A DNA stretch of 13,922 nt, taken from JABDPF01 sp036351575. Its GTDB lineage: Bacteria > Pseudomonadota > Gammaproteobacteria > Xanthomonadales > SZUA-36. Below the pieces are notes generated by a model. That model ran no database searches. It was not told where the DNA came from and saw only the letters and a program-made list of their open reading frames with translations. The stretch's first letter is position 1, and every line of letters begins with the position of its first letter. Location of the stretch: contig JAZBPJ010000005.1 in the NCBI GenBank assembly GCA_036351575.1, positions 1-13,922 on the forward strand, given 5' to 3'. The position numbers and the translations under genes are program-made. Below are positions 1 through 7,005 of this stretch, one piece after another.

Positions 1-183
1 GCTCGAATCAAAGGCCGGATATACGTACGCAGTTAACCTCGTGAACGTCAATGCAAATACGAGCAGGCGGGTTGCAACGCAAGAGGTGTACATATATGTG
101 CGCGCCAGCGAGCGTCCCCTGGACGGCGTATATACCGCATCGCGGCATTTGTAGTTGAAATGGCGAGTTCGAACGCCGCGCGG
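1..183. other. Noncoding left end, palindrome-rich
   Basis: I see no convincing gene in this stretch; the open frames that run into it are antisense to the NTF2-like gene. It holds an unusual number of short perfect palindromes: TACGTA (22-27), GTTAAC (32-37), GTTGCAAC (71-78), ACATATATGT (90-99), GTATATAC (128-135), GTTCGAAC (167-174) and GCCGCGCGGC (175-184). TA-rich pockets stand out against the surrounding GC-rich DNA. The last two lie just downstream of the NTF2-like stop codon, but no T-run follows on the minus strand, so a Rho-independent terminator is not supported. The region may be control DNA for a gene beyond the left edge. Confidence 0.5.
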
Positions 184-591
184 CTAGTTACGCGTCAGCA
201 ACGCCTTCCAGCCGAACGGCGTGTTCTTGTAGACCGTGGTGAACCAGCTATTCAATGCGGATCCGTCCTCGAAAGTCAGGCTGATCTGTCCGTAGGCAAC
301 GGCGTGACCATCACCCAGGCTCGTCACCGTGAGGTTCGAGTAAGAAAGCTCGCCGCGGTCACCGCCGTCATCGACCAGCGTTTGCATGTTTTGCAGGTGC
401 TGGTCCCGCGTCACGACGCCGGTATCGTTGACCAGGACAAAATCCCCGTGGTAATAGCCCTGCATGGCAACGAGGTCGTTCTCGTTCCACACCTCGGCGA
501 AGTAATCGAGCGCCCTGCGAATATCCTGCTCCGTATCGGCTGCAAGCGGGGCGGAAAACAGCAAAACAACGAGGATCAGGAACTTGGGCAT
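184..591 (-). CDS. Exported NTF2-like (SnoaL/DUF4440-type) protein
   Basis: A small protein of 135 residues from the chosen start. It opens with a signal peptide (MPKFLILVVLLFSAPLAA, likely cut near residue 18), so a periplasmic location is inferred. The rest fits one NTF2-like cone-shaped domain: an N-terminal helix (TEQDIRRALDYFAEVWNEND), the fold's FVLVND and HLQNMQ segments, then beta strands ending in GWKALL. Related proteins are often orphan ligand-binding or enzyme-like domains, and no catalytic residue identifies a reaction here. The frame stays open 12 codons further upstream, but that start would overlap the preceding gene and put charged residues ahead of the signal peptide. The ATG at 591 follows that gene's stop by 16 bp, with AAGGAAAG upstream as a probable ribosome site. 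It probably shares the sodB transcript. The family call is fairly safe; the role is unknown. Confidence 0.75.
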   Translation of the reverse strand: MPKFLILVVLLFSAPLAADTEQDIRRALDYFAEVWNENDLVAMQGYYHGDFVLVNDTGVVTRDQHLQNMQTLVDDGGDRGELSYSNLTVTSLGDGHAVAYGQISLTFEDGSALNSWFTTVYKNTPFGWKALLTRN

Positions 592-607
592 GGGCGGTTT
601 CTTTCCT

Positions 608-979
608 TCAGACCAGGTCGAGGGCAAATTGCTTGAGGTCTTTGAGCTTGACGACTTTGAGCGCGGCCGCGTGTGTCGCCTGCAGCACGACGCGTGGCGC
701 CTTGCCGGCCTCGAACGCTTCCTGCCAGCGTGCGGCGCACAGGCACCACTGGTCTCCGGGTTTCAGACCGGGAAAGCCGAACTGGGGCATGGGTGTGCTG
801 AGGTCATTGCCGCGCGCTTTTGAAAACTCCAGGAACTCGGCCGTCACGCGGCAGCAAACCACGTGACGACCCAGGTCTTCCGGCGAGGTATTGCAGCAGC
901 CGTCGCGAAAGAAACCGGTCATCGGCTCCTCCGAGCAGGGCTGCAGCGGCTCACCCAGCACATTGAGTTTTGCTTCCAT
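608..979 (-). CDS. DUF2237 family cysteine-rich protein
   Basis: A soluble protein of 123 residues, recognised as DUF2237 from its almost complete family signature: NVLGEPLQPC near the start, TGFFRDGCC, an LGRHVVCC block, EFLEFSK..GNDLSTP, then FPGLKPGDQWCLCAARW. Seven cysteines (C15, C28, C29, C42, C43, C79, C81) sit inside these motifs, which suggests a metal site or redox chemistry, but the family has no established function that I know of. The ATG at 979 overlaps the TGA of sodB by one base (TGATG), and no Shine-Dalgarno precedes it, so translation probably depends on sodB. A TTG one codon earlier (982) is possible but less likely. There is no signal peptide or membrane segment. Coupling to superoxide dismutase makes a role in oxidative stress or metal handling an attractive inference, nothing more. 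Confidence 0.85.
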   Translation of the reverse strand: MEAKLNVLGEPLQPCSEEPMTGFFRDGCCNTSPEDLGRHVVCCRVTAEFLEFSKARGNDLSTPMPQFGFPGLKPGDQWCLCAARWQEAFEAGKAPRVVLQATHAAALKVVKLKDLKQFALDLV

Positions 980-1557
980 CAACCGTAATTGGCCGCGACG
1001 AAATCCCAGTTCACGATAGTCCAGATTTCTTCGAGGTACTTCGGTCGCGCATTGCGGTAATCGACGTAGTAGGCGTGTTCCCAGACGTCGATCGTCAGCA
1101 GCGGCGTCTTGCCGTCGGTCATCGGGTTGGCGGCGTTCGAGGTGTTGACGATCTCGACCGAACCGTCGGCGTTCTTGACCAGCCAGGTCCAGCCGGAGCC
1201 GAAATTGCCGATACCGGACTTGATGAACTCGGCCTTGAAGGCTTCGAAGGAACCGAACGCCGTGTTGATCGCATCGGCGAGCGCGCCGGCCGGCTCGCCG
1301 CCGCCGTCGGGGCTCAGGCCGTTCCAGTAGAAGGTGTGGTTCCAGACCTGCGCGCCGTTATTGAAGATGCCGCCGCCGGCTTTCATGATGATGTCTTCCA
1401 GCGAGGCGTTTTCGAATTCCGTGCCGGGGACCAGGTTGTTGAGGTTGGTCACGTACGCCTGGTGGTGCTTGCCGTAGTGGTACTCGATGGTTTCCGGGGA
1501 AATGACGGGCGCCAGCGCGTCCGGTGCGTATGGCAGTTCGGGCAATGTATGGGCCAT
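979..1557 (-). CDS. sodB: Superoxide dismutase [Fe]
   Basis: Converts superoxide to oxygen and hydrogen peroxide in the cytoplasm. At 192 residues it has the usual length for iron superoxide dismutase. The four metal ligands are in the expected places: H27 (EYHYGKHH), H74 (AQVWNHTFYW), D157 and H161 (DVWEHAYYVDYRN). Gln70 in the AQVWNH motif and the FYWNGLSP segment favour the iron form over the manganese form. There is no signal peptide. The ATG at 1557 is supported by a strong AAAGGAGT ribosome site six bases upstream, and a candidate promoter lies at 1606-1633. It is the first gene of a probable sodB-DUF2237-NTF2-like transcript. The MFS gene upstream ends 72 bp away and need not be co-transcribed. 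Identification is secure; metal preference is inferred from motifs. Confidence 0.97.
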   Translation of the reverse strand: MAHTLPELPYAPDALAPVISPETIEYHYGKHHQAYVTNLNNLVPGTEFENASLEDIIMKAGGGIFNNGAQVWNHTFYWNGLSPDGGGEPAGALADAINTAFGSFEAFKAEFIKSGIGNFGSGWTWLVKNADGSVEIVNTSNAANPMTDGKTPLLTIDVWEHAYYVDYRNARPKYLEEIWTIVNWDFVAANYG

Positions 1558-1563
1558 GTCGAT

Positions 1564-1571
1564 ACTCCTTT
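1564..1571 (-). promoter_or_regulatory. Ribosome binding site of sodB
   Basis: Reads AAAGGAGT on the minus strand, six bases before the sodB ATG at 1557. It is one of the strongest Shine-Dalgarno sequences in the window and fits a highly expressed protein. Confidence 0.8.
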
Positions 1572-1605
1572 GACTGCTTGTGTCTGAAAAACGGATCGTT
1601 ATCTA

Positions 1606-1633
1606 ATTATTGCGCTAATACCGGCCGATTCAA
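1606..1633 (-). promoter_or_regulatory. Candidate sigma70-type promoter for sodB
   Basis: On the minus strand, TTGAAT (1633-1628, 4 of 6 to TTGACA) is followed by a 16-bp spacer and AATAAT (1611-1606, 5 of 6 to TATAAT). Transcription would start near 1599, leaving a leader of about 42 bases that contains the ribosome site. The -35 box overlaps the stop codon of the MFS gene, so sodB can be expressed on its own. This is consensus matching by eye; no start site has been measured. Confidence 0.45.
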
Positions 1634-2943
1634 GGGGCAACGTCCGATTCGATCGAACGCGCGGCGAGAAGGAAGTGAACGACGCAGGCCAGCTTGGCCG
1701 TGACGGCCGTCACGATGATGGCGAAACGCAGCGCGCCCGCATCGCCCAAACCCGGGCGCAGCAGGTCAGAAAAGCCGCCGACAAGCAACGGCCCGAGGCC
1801 GAGGCCGATCAGGTTGATCAGGAAAAACAGCACCGCTGACGCCACCGCGCGCTGCCGCAACCCGACCATCGAGTGGGCCACCGCCAGCGAAGCGCCGAGC
1901 CAGGTCGCCCCCAGCATCTCGTAGGGAATGTAAGCCAGGAACATGGCGCCGGTATCTTCGGATAAAAAGACCAGGAAGGTGAGCGGCACGGTAACCGTTA
2001 TCGTGATCGCCGGAAACAGCGCGTACCAGCGTTGCGACCGCCGGGCAAGCCGATCGGTCAGCATTCCGGACAGCGCCACCGCCAGCGCCCCGCCCAGGCC
2101 GGTGATCAGCGCGAGGCGCCAGCCGATATCACCGATTGCCATGCCGTGCGCCCGGGCCACGAAAGACGGCATGAAGTTCCCCACGCCGTAGCCGGCCAGT
2201 GACTGCAGGCTTCCCGCCAGGGCCAGGTAACGAAAGGACCGGCGGGACCAGAGCAGCCGCAGGGTCTCCATGAAACCGGGAATGTCCGCAGGGCGGTCAC
2301 GGGTCTTCTGCAGATCGTAACCGCATTCGGCCAGCCCCCGCGGCGGTTCGCGAACCGTTGCCGCCACCAGCAGGGCCAGCAGAACACCGGGAAGTCCGAC
2401 CGCGACGAAGGCAGTGCGCCAGCCCAGGCTTTCCGCCAGCCAGCCGCCGGCGCTGTAGGCGACGAGGTAACCCAGAAAAACGCCCGTCGAAAAAATCGAC
2501 AGCGCGGTGGCACGGCGGCCTTTCGGAAATATGTCCGAAAGGATGGAATGCGAGGGCGGGCTGCTTCCGGCCTCGCCGATACCCACGCCGACGCGCAGAA
2601 GGGCGAGCTGCAGAAAATTCTGCGCCATGCCCATCACTGCCGTTGCCAGGCTCCAGAATGCGAGGGCAATGGCCACGACGCGCGTGCGCCCGAAGCGCTC
2701 GGCACCGTGGGCGATCGGAACGCCGAGCACGGAATAAAAAACGGCGAAGGCGAAACCCGACAGCACGCCGAGCTGCCAGTCCATCAGGCCGAGTTCCTCG
2801 CGGATCGGCTCCTGCAGGATCACAAGCACCTGCCGGTCGATGAAATTGAAAGCATAAACGACGGTCAGCAGACCCAGCACGTACCAGCGGTAGCGTGGAT
2901 CCTGGAATGGAGATACGTCGTCCTGTCGGCTTTTTCGGCTCAT
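1630..2943 (-). CDS. Spinster-like MFS transporter
   Basis: An inner-membrane secondary transporter of 437 residues with about 12 hydrophobic segments, the normal size for the major facilitator superfamily. It resembles bacterial spinster (Spns) homologues. Key segments are FNFIDRQVLVILQEPI in TM1 (residues 32-47), the loop 2-3 signature AHGAERFGRTRV (78-89), and RVGVGIGEAGSSPPSHSIL in TM4 (117-135) followed by SDIFP. A cytoplasmic loop around residues 195-220 separates the two six-helix halves. Related spinster proteins move lipids or amphipathic solutes, probably by proton coupling, but the substrate cannot be read from sequence. The ATG at 2943 has no clear Shine-Dalgarno. It diverges from the bicupin gene across 122 bp and lies upstream of sodB on the same strand. 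Family membership is solid; the spinster subgroup is likely. Confidence 0.88.
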   Translation of the reverse strand: MSRKSRQDDVSPFQDPRYRWYVLGLLTVVYAFNFIDRQVLVILQEPIREELGLMDWQLGVLSGFAFAVFYSVLGVPIAHGAERFGRTRVVAIALAFWSLATAVMGMAQNFLQLALLRVGVGIGEAGSSPPSHSILSDIFPKGRRATALSIFSTGVFLGYLVAYSAGGWLAESLGWRTAFVAVGLPGVLLALLVAATVREPPRGLAECGYDLQKTRDRPADIPGFMETLRLLWSRRSFRYLALAGSLQSLAGYGVGNFMPSFVARAHGMAIGDIGWRLALITGLGGALAVALSGMLTDRLARRSQRWYALFPAITITVTVPLTFLVFLSEDTGAMFLAYIPYEMLGATWLGASLAVAHSMVGLRQRAVASAVLFFLINLIGLGLGPLLVGGFSDLLRPGLGDAGALRFAIIVTAVTAKLACVVHFLLAARSIESDVAP

Positions 2944-3065
2944 CGCGGCGCGCTAATCAAGTGGACGGGTTCATCCGTGTTGAATGACGAGGTGAAACCT
3001 TACCGTGATTCACCGCGATTCGCGATAAGATATGCGCGATTTCACGAACTGAACGGAACGCCGGC
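2944..3065. promoter_or_regulatory. Divergent control region with inverted and direct repeats
   Basis: This 122-bp gap separates the MFS gene (minus) from the bicupin cassette (plus), so both promoters should lie here. It contains an inverted repeat GGTGAA (2991-2996) / TTCACC (3009-3014) with a 12-base spacer. It also contains three direct copies of CGCGAT (3014-3019, 3021-3026, 3035-3040); the latter two lie within a second inverted repeat, TCGCG (3020-3024) / CGCGA (3035-3039), around an AT-rich core ATAAGATATG. TAAGAT at 3026-3031 could serve as a weak -10 box, but no good -35 is spaced correctly. Operator function is inferred only from symmetry and position. Confidence 0.4.
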
Positions 3066-4223
3066 ATGCCCAGATCTTCAAAACTCATCATTGCCTTTGT
3101 TCTGCTTGTTGGCGCTGCCGGTTTCCTGGCCCTGCAAACCGGCCTGGCTCGCAAAGCCTTTTTTGAATTGTTTGCCTTCGTCAAGGGCGTCGACGTGGTG
3201 AGCCCGACCATCATCCGCGAACCGGCGGTTGATTCGCCCTACGAGGTCTGGCTGCAGCGAGTACGCGGCGAAATCCCCGTTTTCGACGGCATGGTCATCG
3301 AAGATATTTCGAAGCAGGCGCTCCAGCCCTGGCCACAGCTGGGGGACGGCGTCACCGGCTTATACCTGCGTTTCGCCGACTACCAGATGGTCGATGGCCG
3401 CCTGCTCCAGCTACCGGCGGAAGGAAACAGCGCTTCCCAGCGTCACTTCTATGAGCAAGGCCTCTACATCGTCAGCGGCAGCGGGCACACGTTTCTGCAG
3501 CAGGAAAACCGCAGAGAACAGCGAGTCGAGTGGAAAACCGGTGATTTGCTGGCCATACCGCTCAACGTCCGCCACCAGCATTTCAATAACGGCAAAGAAC
3601 CCGCCCGCCTGCTTTCCATCAGCAGTTTTCCGATGGTGCTGAACCTGATCGACAACGAATCGTTTGTGCTGAAAAATCCCCATGCATTCACTGACCGCTA
3701 CGACGGTGAAAAGAACTACTTCGACCCGGTCGAGGGCCGTGGCGAAATCGTCGTTACCCAGAACTTCGTTACAGACATTCTGAATACCCCGACCGTGGCT
3801 TTCGACTACCGGGGAAAAGGCAACTCCTCCATCAAGTGGCTGATGGCGGGCAACAGCATGCTGAGCCTGCACATTTCGGAAATGCCGGAACAGAGCTACA
3901 AGAAAGCGCATCGCCATTCCAGTGATGCATTCATCCTGCTGTTGTCCGGAAGCGGTTTTTCCCTGACCTGGCCGGAAGGTTTTTTTGAAAAACGAAAGCG
4001 GGTGGACTGGAAGGCCGGCACCCTGTTCGTGCCGCCGATCTTTTGGTACCACCAGCACTTCAACTCCGGAAGCGAGCGCGCACGCTACCTCGCAATCAAT
4101 GCACCCGATGCGGTGCGAAACCTCGGTCTGCGCTTCATCGATCAGCTTGAAACGGACCACGAGGAAGTGCTTCACGAGTGGAAAGAGGCCATCCAAAAAG
4201 CCGATCCCGCCGCGAATAAATGA
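3066..4223 (+). CDS. Membrane-anchored bicupin protein
   Basis: A protein of 385 residues with an N-terminal hydrophobic segment (about residues 6-27, KLIIAFVLLVGAAGFLALQ) followed by two cupin domains. The anchor has no obvious cleavage site, so the cupins probably face the periplasm while tethered to the inner membrane. Cupin 1 (about 95-190) has RHFYEQGLYIVSGSG (H127, E130) and GDLLAIPLNVRHQHFN (H170, H172). Cupin 2 (about 255-350) has KAHRHSSDAFILLLSGSG (H282, H284, D287) and GTLFVPPIFWYHQHFN (H329, H331). Both could bind a metal, and the second is closer to the classic HxH motif. Tandem cupins occur in dioxygenases, isomerases and decarboxylases, so no reaction is assigned. Its stop overlaps the ATP-grasp start (ATGA), making it the first gene of a three-gene cassette. 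The start at 3066 has only a weak ribosome site but is required for the anchor. Confidence 0.8.
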   Translation: MPRSSKLIIAFVLLVGAAGFLALQTGLARKAFFELFAFVKGVDVVSPTIIREPAVDSPYEVWLQRVRGEIPVFDGMVIEDISKQALQPWPQLGDGVTGLYLRFADYQMVDGRLLQLPAEGNSASQRHFYEQGLYIVSGSGHTFLQQENRREQRVEWKTGDLLAIPLNVRHQHFNNGKEPARLLSISSFPMVLNLIDNESFVLKNPHAFTDRYDGEKNYFDPVEGRGEIVVTQNFVTDILNTPTVAFDYRGKGNSSIKWLMAGNSMLSLHISEMPEQSYKKAHRHSSDAFILLLSGSGFSLTWPEGFFEKRKRVDWKAGTLFVPPIFWYHQHFNSGSERARYLAINAPDAVRNLGLRFIDQLETDHEEVLHEWKEAIQKADPAANK

Positions 4224-5515
4224 ACCTGCTCGTCACCAATACCCAGGAAGACCAGGCTTACCTGATCATTCGCAGTCTTCGCGAGCATGTCGACAACATC
4301 TTCGTGGCGGTCGAGGAAGGCGGCTTTTTCAAGCGCTGGAGCGGAATGTCGCTCTGGTCCCGATTCGTGAAGCGGCGCCATCGCGTTCCCGCCTGCGGAA
4401 CGGACTGGCGTGCCGGCCGCCTGCAGAAAGAGAACACCGAGGCCGAGGAAGCCTACATCCAGGCCATCGAAGAAATCTGTCGCCGGGAATCCATCGACTG
4501 TATTTTTCCATCCTACGATTCAGATGTTTACGTCTTGTCCAAGAACCGGGAGCGCCTCGCCGACCAGGGAGTCGTGGCCGTGTGCCCCGACTACGGGCAA
4601 CTGTGCCGTTTCCTGGATAAAGCCGAGACGCTCGAAGCAGCCCGCAAGGTCGGTTTTCCGATTCCTCGAACCCGTATGATCACGGAGATTGACGATCTTG
4701 CCGAGGCAGCGCGTGAAATTGCACCGCCCTGGGTACTCAAGCCCCGTTGCGACGCGCATGCCGCCAATATCGGACTGGCGAGGCACAAAGACGAATTGAT
4801 ATCGGTGTTTCGGCAGCTTCAGAACGTGCAGGACCGCCCCCTGCTGCAAGAGTTCGTGCCGCCGGAAACCAAGCGCAATTTTTACGTTGTTGTCGGGCGC
4901 GACAACGAGGTGGTTTCCGTGCTGTCACCGAAAGTACACCGCACGCGGAAAACCGGTCTGCAAACACCCTGTGCCGCAGTCGAATCATCGCGGGAAATCC
5001 CGCTGGAAAACGAGCTAAGAGCCCTGCTTCGCGAACTCGGCGCCTGGGGCGGATTCACGGTTCAGACCATTGTCGACGCGCGGGACGGCAAACAGAAGCT
5101 GATGGAAATCAATCCACGCTTCGGCCACAACCTGTGGTACCAGACAGAACTGGACATCAACGCGCCGCTCATGCTTTTGCGCATTGCGCGGGGCGAAGAT
5201 CCCGGCTCTGTTCTTCCAATCCGCGACGGTGTGATCCTGCTCGACCCCCTGTGGGATTCTCTGCACCTCGTCGGCCAGGCCCTGGACCAGTCGGCTGCCT
5301 GGATCCGTCGCGTGTTCGGCGGCACCACTGACGAGGCAGAACCCTATGAAAAAGAATCCATTCGCCAGCTTCTTCGGCAATTGCGCTCAGAGTACTTCGG
5401 CAACAGGCCCCGGGTCACCAGCCCGCTCAACCGCGGCTATTTTTCAGATCCCTTGCCCCCGCTGGCGCACTTTCTGAGCGTCCTGGGCAAAACCATCAAA
5501 CGGCGCCTGCGATGA
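4220..5515 (+). CDS. ATP-grasp ligase-like protein
   Basis: A cytoplasmic protein of 431 residues with an ATP-grasp fold of the carbamoyl-phosphate-synthase-like kind. An N-terminal Rossmann-like segment (MNLLVTNTQED; IDCIFPSYDSDVYVLSKN at 92-109) precedes the DK motif (D133-K134) and GFPIPRT. The ATP-binding lysine is probably K174 in WVLKPR, the hinge is LLQEFV (208-213), and the magnesium-binding MEINPRFGHN holds E296 and N298. Enzymes with this fold activate a carboxylate as acyl phosphate and join it to an amine or similar nucleophile; the partners here are unknown. Residues from about 330 to 431 form a C-terminal extension I do not recognise. Both ends overlap neighbours by four bases, and no Shine-Dalgarno precedes the start at 4220, suggesting coupled translation with bicupin and flippase. 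The fold is confident; the substrate is not. Confidence 0.85.
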   Translation: MNLLVTNTQEDQAYLIIRSLREHVDNIFVAVEEGGFFKRWSGMSLWSRFVKRRHRVPACGTDWRAGRLQKENTEAEEAYIQAIEEICRRESIDCIFPSYDSDVYVLSKNRERLADQGVVAVCPDYGQLCRFLDKAETLEAARKVGFPIPRTRMITEIDDLAEAAREIAPPWVLKPRCDAHAANIGLARHKDELISVFRQLQNVQDRPLLQEFVPPETKRNFYVVVGRDNEVVSVLSPKVHRTRKTGLQTPCAAVESSREIPLENELRALLRELGAWGGFTVQTIVDARDGKQKLMEINPRFGHNLWYQTELDINAPLMLLRIARGEDPGSVLPIRDGVILLDPLWDSLHLVGQALDQSAAWIRRVFGGTTDEAEPYEKESIRQLLRQLRSEYFGNRPRVTSPLNRGYFSDPLPPLAHFLSVLGKTIKRRLR

Positions 5516-7005
5516 GGAGAGAGGCTGCGCCGCCACCGGCCCGCCGCCTGGCGCGAAATTTCAGCTGGCTCGGCCTGCAGGAACTGGTCATTCGACTGGT
5601 CGGGCTGGCGACAGCGATATACCTGGCCCGGGTTCTGAGCCCCGCGAGCTACGGCGCATTGGGTTTGGCCCTGGCCGTGGTCAGTTTTGCCTCCGTGTTC
5701 GTGCGCGCCGGCACAGGCTCGCGCGGGACGCGGATGACCGCCCGCGACCCCGGGGCAGTACCGAAAATTTTCGCCGACATCAACAGTCTGAGAATCGTTA
5801 TGGCGCTGGTCATGATCGGACTGCTGATTGTTTTCGCGCCTGCGCTGGGCGATCTGCTCCAGGTTGAACCGCTGCTAATCATTCTGTGCGCGTTTCTGCT
5901 GTTGCGTCCCGGCTTGACCGTCGTGTGGGCTTTTCGTGGACTGGACCGCATGCATGTTCCGGCCTTGACCGACATGGCTGAAAAAATCCTGGTATTGATC
6001 GGCCTGCTGTTGCTCGTGCATGGCAAGGGCAACGATGTGCTGTGGGCGCCCGTTGTTGAACTAATGGCCATACTGGTAATTGTCGCCATCCTCTACCATT
6101 TACTGACCCGCCTGTACGGACCGTTGCGGCTGCGCTTCGATCTGAACGCCTGGCGCGAGATATCAGGGGAGGCCTTGCCGCTCAGCATGGCTTCCCTGCT
6201 GGGCTCGGTCTACATGAGCGGCGGAGTGCTTTTGCTCGGCTGGCTGGCCGACACCGAGTCCGCGGCGCTGTTCCTGGTGGCGCAAAAAGTGATGCTGACA
6301 CTGCTCACGCTGCTGGGCATCAGCACCACGGCCGCTTTTCCCTCGATCAGCCGTTTCCTGAGCCACAACAAGCAGGAGGCACTGGACCTGGCCGCCCGTA
6401 TCCTGCGCTACTTCCTGGTCGTAACGACTCCGCTGTTCCTGCTGGTGATATTCCATGCACGATTCCTGATCGAACTGCTGTTCGGCAGCGAATACCGTGA
6501 CTCCGCGGCGGCACTGGTGATCCTTATGACCGCCATACCCTTCCTGGCTGCCGCGGGCGGCGCACGCATGCTGTTGAGGGCCATTCCGAAACCGGCGTCG
6601 ATACTCGGCGCCCGGCTGCTGGGAGCGATGGTGCTCCTCACCACCTCGCTCTGGTTTATCCCGGAGCACGGCACCATGGGCGCAGCGGCGGCCCTGGCGG
6701 CCGGTGAGATCGTCAGCAGCGTATTGATGCTGGCTGCGGTGCGGCGTGCCACCGGCGGGCTGCCGTGGTGCAGTCGCTGCCTGGCGCCGCTGCTGGCCGG
6801 CCTGGCATCCGCTACCGTCTATATCGCTCTCGGCCCGTGGCCCTTGTTCGCCCGCCTTTTGATTGCCGCGGTGACTTACGGGCTCCTGGTGATTCTTCTG
6901 AAAGGCATTACCACCACCGAACTCAGGAGTATGCCCGGGTTGTTCCTGCCCGGCGACCTGTCGAACGAATCAGAAAACCGCTTCGAAAAACAGTCCCGGG
7001 AATAG
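5512..7005 (+). CDS. MOP-superfamily polysaccharide/lipid flippase (Wzx-like)
   Basis: An integral inner-membrane protein of 497 residues with about 12 to 14 predicted helices. It resembles the oligosaccharide flippase family of the MOP superfamily: ARNFSWLGLQELVIRLVG at 14-31, then ARVLSPASYGALGLALAVVSF, which matches the family's TM1-TM2 pattern. It also has a mid-protein GEALPLSMASLLGSVY segment and FLIELLFGSEYRDS. Such proteins move lipid-linked precursors from the cytoplasmic to the periplasmic face of the membrane. The start at 5512 overlaps the ATP-grasp stop (ATGA), and no Shine-Dalgarno is seen. It closes the cassette, and its last 36 bases overlap the tctB-like gene on the other strand. 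No glycosyltransferase or polymerase is present, so the cargo is open: a sugar-linked lipid, a modified lipid or an amide-containing product are all possible. Confidence 0.85.
   Translation: MRREAAPPPARRLARNFSWLGLQELVIRLVGLATAIYLARVLSPASYGALGLALAVVSFASVFVRAGTGSRGTRMTARDPGAVPKIFADINSLRIVMALVMIGLLIVFAPALGDLLQVEPLLIILCAFLLLRPGLTVVWAFRGLDRMHVPALTDMAEKILVLIGLLLLVHGKGNDVLWAPVVELMAILVIVAILYHLLTRLYGPLRLRFDLNAWREISGEALPLSMASLLGSVYMSGGVLLLGWLADTESAALFLVAQKVMLTLLTLLGISTTAAFPSISRFLSHNKQEALDLAARILRYFLVVTTPLFLLVIFHARFLIELLFGSEYRDSAAALVILMTAIPFLAAAGGARMLLRAIPKPASILGARLLGAMVLLTTSLWFIPEHGTMGAAAALAAGEIVSSVLMLAAVRRATGGLPWCSRCLAPLLAGLASATVYIALGPWPLFARLLIAAVTYGLLVILLKGITTTELRSMPGLFLPGDLSNESENRFEKQSRE

Noticed and set aside
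167..184. Possible terminator after the NTF2-like gene (GTTCGAAC plus GCCGCGCGGC)
   Set aside because: The palindromes have almost no loop and no T-run follows on the minus strand.
970..1587. 205-codon open frame on the plus strand opposite sodB
   Set aside because: It is antisense to a clearly identified sodB with all metal ligands; its V/R/D-rich composition is typical of reverse-complement frames in GC-rich genes.
3411..4196. 261-codon open frame on the minus strand opposite the bicupin
   Set aside because: The plus-strand frame has two complete cupin motif sets and coupled neighbours; this one has no recognisable domain.
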